In this document: positions 25,146 to 36,299 of the stretch, piece after piece
Position numbering within the stretch: position 1 is the stretch's first letter
How the letters are laid out: each line of letters starts with the position of its first letter
NCBI GenBank assembly: GCA_051453625.1
Contig: JBOZIK010000001.1
Span: 169,194,871 to 169,258,870 of the forward strand
Direction: 5' to 3'
DNA: 64,000 bases
From: Welwitschia mirabilis
Lineage: Eukaryota; Gnetophyta; Gnetopsida; Welwitschiales
The notes under the pieces: model-generated
Told to the model about the DNA's origin: nothing
What the model saw: only the letters and a program-made list of their open reading frames with translations
The model's database searches: none
Position numbers and translations under genes: made by a program

Positions 25146-25507
25146 TATTGGAATTGAAGTCAAATCCGCCTTTGTATCTTCTATTTTTTTCCTTGTTATA
25201 GCACTTTGTCTATAAAGTGTATTTCTCTTTTATATTATAAAGTGAGAGGGGTTTGTTTATAAAGTCAATATAAAATTAAGTTTTTAAACCTAGAGCAAGC
25301 CTATTTAAAGGGAAGGGTTTTGAGGGAGAAGTAGGATATTTTGAACACTCTGGCTATTGAGGATGGCTTATGTCTTTATACTATTTCTTGAAATCTTAAG
25401 AACTATGCATTGCTTCCGTGGTTTTTTCCCACCTTGGGGTTTTCACATAAATTCATGTGGATTGCTTGGCTTTCTGTTTTTGCAATTTTTGGCTGCTATT
25501 CTTAACA
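25146..25507 (+). repeat. Element B 3' LTR
   Basis: Starts TATTGGAATTGAAGTCAAATCC (TG mutated to TA at the start) and ends GCTATTCTTAACA. It is collinear with the 5' LTR at 20495-20848 apart from small indels. Confidence 0.8.
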
Positions 25508-25807
25508 CAGACATCCCCATAATAAGGATCAAGTACAGGGGCATACGTCCCCATAGATTTTTTCTCTGAACAAGATCAGACATCCCAGTCAAAATCTTAG
25601 AAGCCCCCCTACAATTTTTAGTGCACAAGGCTAGACGTCGCAGTTTTAGAATTCGGATGTCCCCACACAAACCACTGCATATAGGGCTAGACATCCTGAT
25701 CTTACAACCGAATGACCCAATTGGCACATACATCTGATATCTCGTTTTTCACCCAGCTTCACAGATAACGAGAGGACTTGATCATCATTGAAATATAGAT
25801 TCTTCTA
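25508..25807 (-). repeat. Element A 3' LTR, second fragment
   Basis: Resumes the A LTR after element B; collinear with about 32890-33196 (shared GACATCCCCATA, TGCACA.GG, AAACCACYGCA, GGTACATAC-like GGCACATAC, CATTGAAA.ATAGATTCTTC). It ends at the A polypurine tract. Confidence 0.8.
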
Positions 25808-25823
25808 TAATATTCCCCTTTTT
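25808..25823 (-). other. Element A polypurine tract (minus strand)
   Basis: On the minus strand AAAAAGGGGAATATTA abuts the LTR start. The corresponding site in C (41938-41949, GAAAACGAAGAGA) is preceded by a similar TCATCATT motif, consistent with relatedness. The plus-strand sequence from here to 26329 is non-coding 3' UTR with no other signal. Confidence 0.6.
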
Positions 25824-26329
25824 AATGATGATAATCCTTTTTAAGAGCTTGAAGATGGAAGGGTTGATTACTCTCCCTGAGTTTGTACTCCTAAAATAAC
25901 CTGTTACCTACATGATTAACTCAATAGAAAATGGTCTTTGTAGATGGTTTAGTGCATTAGTTTTTTCGGGCAATATTCATTGAGTAAAATTGAATAATAG
26001 TTAAGCAATATTCGATATTTCAAAAATTAATAAAGACTAGCACTATGATGTTTAAGGTAGAGTACAATTACATTCATTGAAAATAAAACCTTAGATAAGC
26101 AATTTAGTTGGCAAATATATCTTCTCCCCCTTTGTCATTATTTTAAAAAAAACAACACCTTAAAAACATTGGAGAGAGCAATAAAAGTAATTTCATTACT
26201 AAACAAAAGGTTTACAAAAGATGAGAGTCTTGAGAGTCCAATGATATATGGATTAGAAGTATAAAAAGAGAGCATGAGAGAAGAGAAAAACTAAGAGGAG
26301 GAGTCATCATGCTTAGAGGCTTCAGGCTA

Positions 26330-26830
26330 CTATTCTTCTTTGTCTGATCCAGATGGAATTTCAAGGCCATATGCAGATAATTCAAATACTATTTTGTCCA
26401 CTTTCTTATGCACTTTATCTATTGTCTTCTGAGCTTGTAGAGCTATTTTTTTAACTGCTAGAATGGACTTTATTAGATCTTCATTGCATATTGAACATGT
26501 GCTTATACTCTCTTCTATTCTCTATTTCTTCTTCAGAGGAGGAGTAGGACACACTATATCAGAAAAAATATCCATCTTCTTTAAGGAGTAGAGGTCAAAT
26601 GGTTTTGGCACTTTCACTAGTTTTCCATCCTTTGAATAACAAATTGATGATTCTCAAGAATAGTAGTAATGAAGCCCCCAAATGGAAGACTACTATAACT
26701 GGCACTTATAAACTGATTCATATAGAACATCCTAAATTTGCACAAATTAATACGAACTTCAGTGCTAAGACAAACTAGAATGTAAGCATATATTGGGAAG
26801 ACTTCCTCTTTGTGACCTAGCCCTCGAGAT
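26330..26830 (-). pseudogene. Element A ORF3: putative plant transposon protein-like, N-terminally truncated
   Basis: Minus-strand sequence 26820-26641 is an unbroken 60-codon stretch, including HKEEVFPIYAYILVCLSTEV, INLCKFRMFYMNQF and SLPFGGFITTILENHQF. After one frameshift it continues LVKVPKPFDLYSLKKMDIFS, an acidic/basic linker, then a helical tail NEDLIKSILAVKKIALQAQK, TIDKVHKKVDKIVFELSAYG, ending SGSDKEE and a stop at 26330-26332. About 39 of the 60 residues in the first block match the ORF3 of element C. The pattern (nLvP..H...V....Y.LVCL.....INv.KFI.......LPFGG.I) resembles Pfam's putative plant transposon protein family. It lies between pol (ends 26985) and the 3' LTR. About 650 bp corresponding to the C N-terminal part is missing. 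Biochemical role unknown. Confidence 0.65.
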
Positions 26831-26984
26831 GTTTGAGCTATAACAAGACCTCAGGACATCCTGATATTATGTTGGGACGTCTAGGTGCAAAAAGAATGCA
26901 AGTGAAAAATAATACCTAGAAAAATTATTTACCACTTTGATGGCAGAATGACAGAGTTTGGAGCATAAAGATCTAATTCAAAAG

Positions 26985-28650
26985 CTATTTAGAGGAGGGG
27001 CAAGGAATTATACCTAGATTTCTCCTTTGATAGGAAAATCTCTCTTCATTGAGCCCTTTGATCATGACATGTATAATTTGATCATAAGTAGGTACATGTT
27101 CTAATATTATTTAATTGTTTTAAACTTGTTTCCTTATAAATTGATGTTTGATGTCAATGTGTTTCCTTCTAGAGTGTTGAACTAGATCGTTAATGATGTT
27201 TATAGTGCTTGTGTTATCACAGAATAGCCTAATTCACTTTGTTTTCACTCTAAAATCTGTAAGCATCTGTTTCATCCATAAAAGTTAAGCACAACAAGCC
27301 CTTGCAATAATGTATTCAGTTTCGGCTACTAATAAAGATGTGTTTTACTTCCTGCTCAGCCATGATACTAGGTGGTTTTCCTATGTATAAACAAGCATCA
27401 CTATACTCTTTTGGTCATCTACACACCTAGCCTAGTCAGCATCACTGTATCCTACTAAATCTATAATAATATCATATAGGTATCAAAGGCTAAAATGTTG
27501 AGTGTTTTTTATATACCTCAAGATCATTTTGATTCCCTTGGATCTAATTGATATCTGGCACAAATTCCTACACTATGTGCTATATCAGGTCTATTAGCTA
27601 TTACATATAATAAATTTCTAATTATTCCTCTGAAGAGCTTTTGATTTATTTTCTTGTCAACTTTGTCTTTACTGATTTTTATATTTGTAGAGAGGAGAGT
27701 TTTTGCATCTTTAGCATTTACCATGTTATATTTATTTAGTATGTCTTGAATATATTTGGTTTGACTAATAAATATTCCATCAATTGTTTGTTTGAGTTGT
27801 AGCCCTAGAAAAAAGTTTAACTCTCCTACCATGCTCATCACAAATTCATCTTGCATGGTTTTTGCAAACGTTCAGGCAAGAGTACTTTTGCTTGAACTAA
27901 ATACTATACCATTGACATCTATTTGTGCTAACAACATTTCATTTTTCTCGTGCTCAATAAACAAAGTTGGATTGTCATTGCCTTTCCTAAAACCATTTAA
28001 CACTAGAAAAGAGTTTAATATTTTAAACCAAGCTCTAGGAGCTTGCTTCAACCCATACACAACCTTGTTTAACTTAAACATATAGTTTGAAAACTTTGGA
28101 TCCGTCAATCTAGGGGTTTAAGCTAAGTAGACTTCTTCATTGATATAACCATTTAGAAAGGTACTCTTTACATCCATCTGAGAAAGCTTAATCTTGTAAT
28201 AGCAAGCAAACATAAGAAGCATTCAAATAACTTACAGTCTACTAATAGGAGAAAATGTTTTTCTATTTCCACACTTTGTTTCTTTCAAATTGATTTATTT
28301 TTTGTTTTATAGCAATCATTCAACCATCATCCTTTTTAGTCTATTAAAAATATTTAGGTTCTAGTCAAGATAGAAAGCAAAGAAGACTATGGCTAATTTA
28401 CTTACCGCTCTTAGTTATTGTCCCTTGATTAAGGTTACTCACTATGACCTCTAGGGGGTGGTCTCTTTTAGTTCTTTGAGGAAGGGTGTGACAAAAGTTG
28501 GTTTCTTCCTTATCTTGGTTAGTGCTTGAGGAGGAATGTTGATTTTTGTAAATAAAGGATTTAGGATAGATATCTATATAATCAGAACTATCTAAGGGAG
28601 TGAGATCATAAGAGTCATTAATTCTTACATGGGATGATTCTTCCATTTTT
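26985..28650 (-). pseudogene. Element A reverse transcriptase and RNase H
   Basis: Minus strand, high to low: linker 28398-28646 (Ser/Thr/Glu-rich, ending LNQGTITKSGK); RT segment 27872-28108 with YGLKQAPRAWF and, at the active site, QIDVNGIVF where relatives have QIYVDDI[IV]F, so both catalytic Asp are gone; 27524-27856 with GELNFFLGLQLKQTIDGIF, LFRGIIRNLLYVIANRPDIA; RNase H at about 27100-27400 ([36 protein letters not shown]); end GLNEERF...NLGIIPCPSS, stop at 26985-26987. The same end sequence occurs in C, confirming kinship. Confidence 0.82.
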
Positions 28651-28654
28651 CCTA

Positions 28655-29860
28655 TAACTTTTTACAAGACCATATAAGCTTTGCTAACTGAGGAGTATCC
28701 TAGAAATATTCCATTATTATATTTTGATTCAAATTTACTTGTAAGATACTTGTCCTTTAGAATAGTACATTTACTATCAAACACTTTAAAATAACTCATA
28801 TTAGGTTTCTTTCCATACCAAAGCTCATAAATGATTTTGTTAGTATCAAATCTAAGAAATACTCTATTTGAAACATAACAAGCTGTGTTCACTGCTTCTA
28901 TCTAAAAAGATGATGAGAAAGAGAGTACTCATTAATCATTGTTCTAGCTATTTCAATTAGTACTAAATTTTTCCTTTCTACTACACAATTTTGTTGAGGT
29001 GTAAAAGAGCTAAATATTGATGGGAGATTCCATTGGCATTAAAAACTATTCAAATTTTATGTTGTCAAATTATCTTCCTCTATCAAATTGTATAGCCCTG
29101 ATAGGTTTGTCTTGTTCTTTTTGAATTTTCTTTCCAATTTTAACAAACATTTCAAAAGCTTCATCCTTATGACTTAAGAATCCTACCCAACAGGATCTTG
29201 AAAAGTCATTTGGCATGACCAAAATAATCTCCTCCAATGCTTCTAGTTTGAATGGGACCTACCAAATCCATGTAAACTGACTTTAGAAGTTTAGTGGTAG
29301 AACTATCCCTTTTCTTTAGAAAACTTGCTTTTACTAATTTTCCTTTCAAACATGATTTATATACTTTGGCTTGAGCAACATTTAACTTTAGTACACATTT
29401 GACTTTTTTTTTAGATGTGATACTCTTTAAATATTTTAAGTTCATATGACCTAATCTATGGTGCTAAAGACTAACTTCATTTCTTTGGGTTAAATAGCAT
29501 CCATCTATTGATTTGTCATTTCTTCTAAGCACATACATGCATTTAGTCTTATAACTAGTGACACATTTGTCTAAGTAGAATGAGAAAACATTATCTCTAT
29601 CACATATCTGAGAGATACTTAATAAGTTCTACTTTAGACCTTCTACCAAGTAAACATCGTTTATTATTAAATGATATATAGTTGTAGTAATAAATCCTTT
29701 TCCAACAATGTGGTCTTTATTGTTGTCTCCAAATGTCACTTCTCCACCATCATAATATTGAAAAGAAACTAACAGACTCTTGTTTCCTGTCACATATCTG
29801 GAGCATTCACTATTTAGATACAATTTCTTTTTTCTTTTGTGCTTTAAAAGCAGCATGAGT
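28655..29860 (-). pseudogene. Element A protease and integrase
   Basis: Minus-strand frame 29629-29856 reads LYLNSECSRYVTGNKSLLVS then YYDGGEVTFGDNNKDHIVG. This is the copia protease, but the catalytic D-S-G is N-S-E. 29206-29445 holds the pre-integrase/zinc region and integrase start (MDLVGPIQTRSIGG). The core around 28920-29200 is shifted but shows FDRGR and, near 28960, CVVERKNLVLIEIARTMINE, with the catalytic Glu kept. 28662-28892 is the integrase C-terminal part (ACYVSNRVFLRF, ELWYGKKPNMSYFKVFDSKC, IFLGYS). Overall dead through protease mutation and stops. Confidence 0.82.
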
Positions 29861-30559
29861 AAAAGAGATCTAACATAACTCTTTTTGACCCATTTTTTAG
29901 AGATTTGCCTTTTAGGAGGGTTTTGGTGAAAGGGAGTTTCTCTAATGATTTTGAAGTTACTGGTACAGTGTCCAAAGTAGGCTAATTTCTTATAGGGATA
30001 GTTGAATTGAATGTGCCCATGACTATTGCAATAGAAACATCTCAGATTAGTTCTTTCAAAAGATTAATATTGAGTACCAGACTAAAAGAATAGAAGGTAG
30101 GAGTTTTGCTAGGAAGGCTCGCTAACCTGGATTTATTAAGAGGATATCTTCCTACTCCCAATAGTTTGGTTAAATTATCTTTTCCTTAAGCTAAGCGGTT
30201 TGCTATGTATCTAGCGTCCTCTAGGTCTTTAGATAAGGACTCAATTTTCACGTTAGCATCTTATAGTTCAGATTCAAGTTTTTTAACTTATTTTTTGTAC
30301 AACAAATTTTTCTTTCTTAAATCTAGACTAAGCACATAAAGCTTTTCATAAGCATCGAATAGTTGTCATGGTCGAGATATAAATCATCACAATCTTCAAA
30401 AACATTTTTAGGATATCTAAAACTAGTAAAGCATTCACCATTTAAAGAACCAAAGGAGATAGGGGTATTTAACCTCTTTAGCTACTACAAGAAGTCCAAA
30501 GTTCAAAATCTCTCCTTCATTACTTGAGCTAGCTCCTTCGACCTTAGATTTATCCCATA

Positions 30560-32071
30560 TTGCTTGAAGCACTTTCTTTCCTTTTGCTTTGGCCTTTTTA
30601 TCCTTTTTATTATTTGCACAATCTATAGCAACATCTCCAAAACCTTTACATTCATAACATTACATTGAACTAGAAGAGTTCTGAAGTTTGTTGCTTTTTC
30701 CTTTAAAGGCTCTTAGAGTAGTGGCTTTCTTTCTTCTTTCACAAGAAGCATTTGAAGTTCCTCATTAGAAGTGCTAAATCCTCATTCGTTTCATATTTAC
30801 TTGAATGACATTCATTGACCTCTTCATAAGCCTTAGAAGAAATACTCCTACATTTTGGTGGATCTTTTTTTAGCAGGAGAGTTGCTTCATATGCCATCAA
30901 GGATCCTTTGAATTTTTCCATTTTTATTCTGTTTATGTTCTTGTTTTCTTCGATGGCTATTACTTTGAGCCTAAGCTTCATCGTGAGACTTCTCAAGATT
31001 TTTCAAACTACTCTATTCTCAAGAACTTTTTCTCCCAAGCCCTACATATTATTGATAATGTTGCTTACTTTGGTGGTATACTCTGCAACTGACTGAGATT
31101 TCTCCATCCTGATATTCTCCAATCTGGTGATGAAAAGTTGAAGTTTTAAGTTCTTTACCACATCGTTCCTTCATGGGCTACTTTGAGAGTTTCGCACATC
31201 TCTTTGGCAATTGAGCATTATACTACTGGTTGTACTCTTTGTTAGAAAAGGCATAAATAATCACATTCAATGTGCATTGTTTTGAAGCTTCCTCATGTCA
31301 TCCTCATCCCACTTGTCTCTAGGTTTCAGGGTTATGACCCCATTTGGATCACCTTGCTTTGGAGGTTGATAGCCCTATTCTATCATGTCCCATATTTTTA
31401 GATGAAGAGATGTCAAAAATATGCTCATCTTTGNNNNNNNNNNNNNNNNNNNNNNNNNNNNNNNNNNNNNNNNNNNNNNNNNNNNNNNNNNNNNNNNNNN
31501 NNNNNNNNNNNNNNNNNNNNNNNNNNNNNNNNNNNNNNNNNNNNNNNNNNNNNNNNNNNNNNNNNNNNNNNNNNNNNNNNNNNNNNNNNNNNNNNNNNNN
31601 NNNNNNNNNNNNNNNNNNNNNNNNNNNNNNNNNNNNNNNNNNNNNNNNNNNNNNNNNNNNNNNNNNNNNNNNNNNNNNNNNNNNNNNNNNNNNNNNNNNN
31701 NNNNNNNNNNNNNNNNNNNNNNNNNNNNNNNNNNNNNNNNNNNNNNNNNNNNNNNNNNNNNNNNNNNNNNNNNNNNNNNNNNNNNNNNNNNNNNNNNNNN
31801 NNNNNNNNNNNNNNNNNNNNNNNNNNNNNNNNNNNNNNNNNNNNNNNNNNNNNNNNNNNNNNNNNNNNNNNNNNNNNNNNNNNNNNNNNNNNNNNNNNNN
31901 NNNNNNNNNNNNNNNNNNNNNNNNNNNNNNNNNNNNNNNNNNNNNNNNNNNNNNNNNNNNNNNNNNNNNNNNNNNNNNNNNNNNNTTTGACTTTTAATAA
32001 GGATAGTTATTGCCATTAAAAAATAGAGGCCTAGATACTACATGACCCTTTAAATAATTGGAGGATGCCAT
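30560..32071 (-). pseudogene. Element A gag with altered zinc knuckle
   Basis: The start codon at 32071-32069 (minus) opens MASSNYLKGHVVSRPLFFNG, closely matching the start of C gag. A stop follows within 26 codons and then the gap 31434-31985. Middle parts include MRSLTMKLR and MEKFKGSLMAYEATLLLKK (30739-30996). The knuckle at 30618-30659 reads C-Y-E-C-K-G-F-G-D-V-A-I-D-C: CX2CX4[H]X4C with the zinc-binding His replaced by Asp. A Lys-rich run (KKDKKAKAKGKK) follows. Confidence 0.78.
31434..31985. other. Assembly gap (552 N)
   Basis: Gap inside element A gag. Confidence 0.99.
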
Positions 32072-32120
32072 AATACCTGTACTTGTAAACAAACAAAAGA
32101 TGTATAAATCTAGAGCACCT

Positions 32121-32134
32121 GGCTCTAATACCAA
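32121..32134 (-). other. Element A primer binding site
   Basis: On the minus strand TTGGTATTAGAGCC directly follows the LTR (one mismatch from TGGTATCAGAGCC). It fixes the right-hand LTR as the 5' LTR and the element as minus strand. Confidence 0.8.
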
Positions 32135-32135
32135 T

Positions 32136-33196
32136 TGTTAGGACCATAAGGCATGTTGGAGGGGGATGAATAGGGTGTTATTAGAAATATTTTTGAGTTT
32201 GATCAACTTATTAATAAAAGAACTCAATCTAAAACTTGCTTAAGCACATGAAACTGAAATGATAAAGGAAAATAGAAGAACCAAACACAAAGACAATGTG
32301 CACCAGATTTTTATAGTGGTTTGGCAATCATTATTTAATCTACTCCTAGGGAGCAGCAACATGCTCTTAGCCTCTTGGCTCTCTTAGAACACCCTTCTCC
32401 AAGGGAAGCTTACAACATCGTTTACCAAGGATTAGTTACAACACCCTTCACACAGTGCTCAATCTAATGAACACTTACAAGAAGTCAATCAAGTTGAGCC
32501 CTGATGGTATGGATTCTTTCAAACATAGTACATCAACAAGCCGTTCAATATCACCATAATCGGTTGATATCTTAGTGAAGTACATGATCAAAATGATATA
32601 CCAAAAGTTAGCTCATAGATTAGTTCAAGAGTTATATGTTACAGAATGATTATTACATCTTTTATAGAAGGATTTATAAAATATAGTTGTTACAGCCTCA
32701 AACTTGAAACCTTAGCCATTGGACGATGTGTTAATAAACAATTGGACCGTTAGTAGCTTAAAAACTGCATTCTGACATCCGAAACAATTAGTTTTCCTCT
32801 CCAATGTTTGCCTTCCCTGACGTCCCCTTATTTAGCCTATTTAATCCCTGACAAAACTACAAACCATTCTAGACATCCCAATGCAAAGTCTGAACATCCT
32901 CATAATAAAGACCGAGTATAGGGACAGTCATAAAATCTAGACATCCCCATAGTTTTATTCTGCGAATAGGGCTAGATGTTTCTATTAAAATCTTGGATGT
33001 CCTCATACAATTTTCCGTGCACAGGGTTGTACATCCCGGTTTCAAAATTTGGATGTTCACCTACAAACCACCGCACCGGACATTCTAGTCTCACGGTTGG
33101 ATGTCCCGATTGGTACATACATTTAATATCTCTTTTTTTACTTAACTTCGCAGATGGTGAGAGGATTTGATTATCATTGAAACATAGATTCTTCCA
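32136..33196 (-). repeat. Element A 5' LTR (complete, 1061 bp)
   Basis: Plus-strand limits TGTTAGGACC...GATTCTTCCA. It is bounded inside by the PBS and outside by resumed element C LTR sequence (TACATAACATTTTATATG). It contains many copies of a GACATCC/GGATGTCC motif at 32770-33110, also found in the C LTR. Confidence 0.83.
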
Positions 33197-33202
33197 TACA
33201 TA

Positions 33203-33374
33203 ACATTTTATATGAGGATATCTAGCCTATCTTCTTAAGACGTCCAAGCCTGTTAATAGTTATTTCATATTGGGATGTTCGGCCTATCTTCGCGAGAGGT
33301 CCAGACCTGTTAGTAGTAATTTTACATTGGGACATCCTTCCTATCTTCTTAGGATGTCTAGGCCTATATGAAGG
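33203..33374 (+). repeat. Three 57-bp tandem units inside the C LTR
   Basis: Units are phased by GCCTATCTTC at 33225, 33282 and about 33339 and share TTGGGATGTT/GACATCC and AGGCCTGTTAGTAGT. The same array is present in the 3' LTR from about 42070 to the gap at 42198, so it predates the insertion. Confidence 0.75.
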
Positions 33375-33740
33375 ATTGTGAAAGAAGGGACATCCAGTCG
33401 TTGAAACTGGGACATCTGGTCTTTTTCTCAGTTGGGACAGAAAAAGTGATTAAAATTGGGACGTCCAAGTTAGCAAACATTGAAACAGAAGTTTGACCAT
33501 TGGAACCATCAGATTTAGCAAATCAAGAGGCAAATGGTTAAAACATTTATCTATCACATCAGCCAAAGCAAAAGGGCACTCTACATGAAGCTACAACAGC
33601 TAGTTTTTGGTGACATGATATTAAAAGGATGTCAAGTCAATAGAACCTAATCTCTTGAACCTCTAAGAAAAATTTTTCTATACTCTGTATACATTGTACT
33701 TTCCTTAGTTATATTATTTTGATGTAATAGTCCTTTACAT

Positions 33741-34159
33741 NNNNNNNNNNNNNNNNNNNNNNNNNNNNNNNNNNNNNNNNNNNNNNNNNNNNNNNNNNNN
33801 NNNNNNNNNNNNNNNNNNNNNNNNNNNNNNNNNNNNNNNNNNNNNNNNNNNNNNNNNNNNNNNNNNNNNNNNNNNNNNNNNNNNNNNNNNNNNNNNNNNN
33901 NNNNNNNNNNNNNNNNNNNNNNNNNNNNNNNNNNNNNNNNNNNNNNNNNNNNNNNNNNNNNNNNNNNNNNNNNNNNNNNNNNNNNNNNNNNNNNNNNNNN
34001 NNNNNNNNNNNNNNNNNNNNNNNNNNNNNNNNNNNNNNNNNNNNNNNNNNNNNNNNNNNNNNNNNNNNNNNNNNNNNNNNNNNNNNNNNNNNNNNNNNNN
34101 NNNNNNNNNNNNNNNNNNNNNNNNNNNNNNNNNNNNNNNNNNNNNNNNNNNNNNNNNNN
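33741..34159. other. Assembly gap (419 N)
   Basis: Gap inside the C 5' LTR. The equivalent interval in the 3' LTR (between TCATGTACAT and GAGGAGCATTC) is only about 25-30 bp, so the N length is not a reliable size. Confidence 0.95.
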
Positions 34160-34608
34160 CAAGAGCATTCAATTGTATGAGCTGATGATTAGTGCAAGTT
34201 AGACATACATTCCATCAAAATCCATATCAAATCAAAGCTATTGCATTGTGCTCTTGGGAAGCCTACTATGAAAGCATTAAGACCCTTGTAAAGGATGTTA
34301 GACGTATTGAAGACCCATGAGAATAAACTAAATTGTAAGTTTCGTGAAGAAAAGAGCTAAGGAAACCAAGAGGTTGAAGGTTATTGCTTCCTCATGAGAG
34401 TGGATTTGGCACTTTGTCAAACCACTATAAATCCTTGATTTTTTTTACTGTGTGTTCTTTCATCTTCATTGAGCTTGTTTAATTTCTTGAGATTGTTATT
34501 ATTTCAGTTATGATATAATTCTACTAGAAATTATCAATACCCTATTCAACTCAACCCTTCCCACCCCCTCCCCCTCTTCTTCCAGGGTTCCATTCTGATC
34601 ATAACATA

Positions 34609-34621
34609 TGATATCAGAGCC
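34609..34621 (+). other. Element C primer binding site
   Basis: TGATATCAGAGCC, one mismatch from the initiator tRNA-Met site TGGTATCAGAGCC, two bases after the LTR end. Confidence 0.8.
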
Positions 34622-34670
34622 TGATTGCTCTAGATTTTATTTAGAATCTGTATTTTTAGGTCTAGAGTTC

Positions 34671-35640
34671 ATGGCATCCTCAAGTTTCCAAGAGTATCCG
34701 GAAGGACAGGCTATCACTAGACCACCATTCTTCAATGGAACAAATTATGTTCATTGGAGGTTCAAGATGAAAATCTTTTTAACCTCTCTTGACCCAGACA
34801 TTTGGGAAACCATCTTGAGTGGATATCAACTTCCTACAGCTTTGGATAGTGATGGCAAGTCTATCTTAAAATCTAGAGGTAGATGAAATCCTGATGACAA
34901 ATAAAAGGCCCAACTCAATGCAAGGGTAATGAATGCTATCATTTGTGCATTATCCACTAGGGAGCATGATAGAGTAGTTCAAATCACAATAATAAAAGAC
35001 ATGTGGGAAACTCTCAAGATTGCCCATGAAGAAACGAACATGGCAAAACACACTAAGTTACAACCTCTTACCACTAAGTTTGAGAATATTAAGACGAAGG
35101 AGTCTTGAGTCTATTTCTGAATATACAACCAAGATCAGTAACATAGTCAATGGTATGTGGGGACTTGGAGAAAAGGTGTCTGAAAATAGAGTGGTCCGAT
35201 AGATTCTCAAAAGTTGTACTCCTAAATTTAGACCAAAAATTACAATGATTAAAAAAAGCAAGGACATCGATTAGATGAGAACAAAGAACTATAAGGTTCT
35301 CTGATGGCATACAAAGCAACAATTTTGCCGAGGATGAAGCACTAAAGAAGAGGAGTGTATCACTCAAAGCTTATAAGGAAGAATATGAAGAACCCTTAGG
35401 TGACGATGAAGAAGATTCAGACCTTGCATCATTATCAAAGGACTTCAAAATATTTCTCAGAAAAAGGAAAGAAGGAAGGAATGCAAGGAGACCATTCAAC
35501 CATGGGAGTGATAAAGGTAAAAATTCTTTTTCTATTTAGTGTTGTGAATGTAAAGGCTTTGGTCATGAAGCTTCAAAATGCACAAACAAAAAGGACAAAA
35601 GGAAAAGAAAAGAAGGTGTGAAAGGCAATGTGGGACGATG
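34671..35640 (+). pseudogene. Element C gag
   Basis: ATG at 34671 opens MASSSFQEYPEGQAITRPPF and continues NGTNYVHWRFKMKIFLTSLD, the copia gag N-terminus (F.G.NY..W...M...L). Stops interrupt after about 70 codons, then blocks continue: LNARVMNAIICALSTREHDR, KDMWETLKIAHEE (34915-35035), SISEYTTKISNIVNGMWGLG (about 35108-35170). A complete zinc knuckle C-C-E-C-K-G-F-G-H-E-A-S-K-C (CX2CX4HX4C) is at 35540-35581, followed by a Lys-rich tail. In contrast to element A the zinc ligands are intact. At least three frameshifts. Confidence 0.82.
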
Positions 35641-36299
35641 ACTCAGATGGAGACAATGCAACCTCAAGAAATGGAGGAGGAGTCCTAGACTTTGGTCTAC
35701 TTGCGGTAGCAGATGAGGTAAGTACCCCAACTCATTGTTATTTTACTGCTACTAGCTCCTCTTTAGAAACATAATTCATCTAAAAATGACTTTCAAGATT
35801 CTAATGATTTCAACTTAGAATACAATGAATTACCAAATTCTTAAACCTAGGCAAGAAAAATGCTATTTATAAGAAAACTATGAAAGACTTGAAAACTGAG
35901 GTAAAAAAAGCCAACACCAAAATAGAATCATTATGAGAGGATCTTGAAGATGTAAAATTCATTACTTGTCACTTAACGCAAGGGAAAGACAAGCTGAACA
36001 AACTTTTAGGAATCACGCCTAAGCCTTATGATAAATCTGGAGTAAGTAGTTCCAATAACATTTCTTCTCTCCATATAAACTTTACTCTAAGTTTCAAGTA
36101 TAACCCTTTGGTAAAGTAAGTTTGAGATGCCATTATTGCAACAATTTTAGTCACATTCACTTCTCCTCTCCTTACAAGAAATCTTTTTATTTTGGGTTTA
36201 ACAACAATATAAGATTCATCAAGAAGTATGTCAACCTTCAACCTAAGAAAAACAATTTGCAATGGGTAAGAAAAACCACATCTATATTCTTATTTGTCC

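Larger units (their letters stand above)
20495..25507 (+). mobile_element. Copia retrotransposon B, inserted in the A 3' LTR (innermost level)
   Basis: Direct LTRs at 20495-20848 and 25146-25507 share TTTGTATCTTCTATTTTT, AAGTGTATTTCTCTTTTATA and CCTATTTAAAG. A PBS lies at 20851-20863. The A LTR sequence is continuous across the insertion: left flank ...AAAGTATAAAT, right flank CAGACATCCCC, compared with the uninterrupted copy near 32885-32900. Internal gag-protease-integrase-RT-RNase H order is copia. No convincing TSD is preserved (TAAAT versus CAGAC). It is not a close relative of A or C and lacks their ORF3. Confidence 0.85.
19961..33196 (-). mobile_element. Copia retrotransposon A, inserted in the C 5' LTR
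   Basis: Orientation is minus. The complete 5' LTR lies on the right (32136-33196, TGTTAGGACC to GATTCTTCCA on the plus strand). The 3' LTR lies on the left and is split by element B into 19961-20494 and 25508-25807. A minus-strand PBS sits at 32121-32134 and a polypurine tract at 25808-25823. Coding order on the minus strand is gag, protease, integrase, RT, RNase H, then a truncated ORF3. Protein similarity to element C is strong throughout, so A and C are relatives and one inserted into the other's LTR. The left end lacks about 55 bp of the LTR terminus, and no TSD remains. Confidence 0.83.
33197..34606 (+). repeat. Element C 5' LTR, second fragment
   Basis: Collinear with the C 3' LTR from CAACATTTTATATGA on: shared tandem units, AATTTTTCTATACTCTGTATACATTGTACTTTCC (split here by position 33669), CATTCCATCAAAA, GAAAGCATTAAGACCC, AACCACTATAAATC (TATA-like at about 34427) and TTGAGATTGTTATTATT. 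Ends GATCATAACA. Contains the gap 33741-34159. Confidence 0.83.

Noticed and set aside
20490-25512. Target-site duplication for element B
   Set aside because: TAAAT on the left and CAGAC on the right do not match, and comparison with the intact A LTR does not rescue a 5-bp duplication.
25357-25733. Open frames of 70 and 96 codons, one on each strand
   Set aside because: They lie across the B LTR end and the resumed A LTR, so they are LTR sequence rather than genes.
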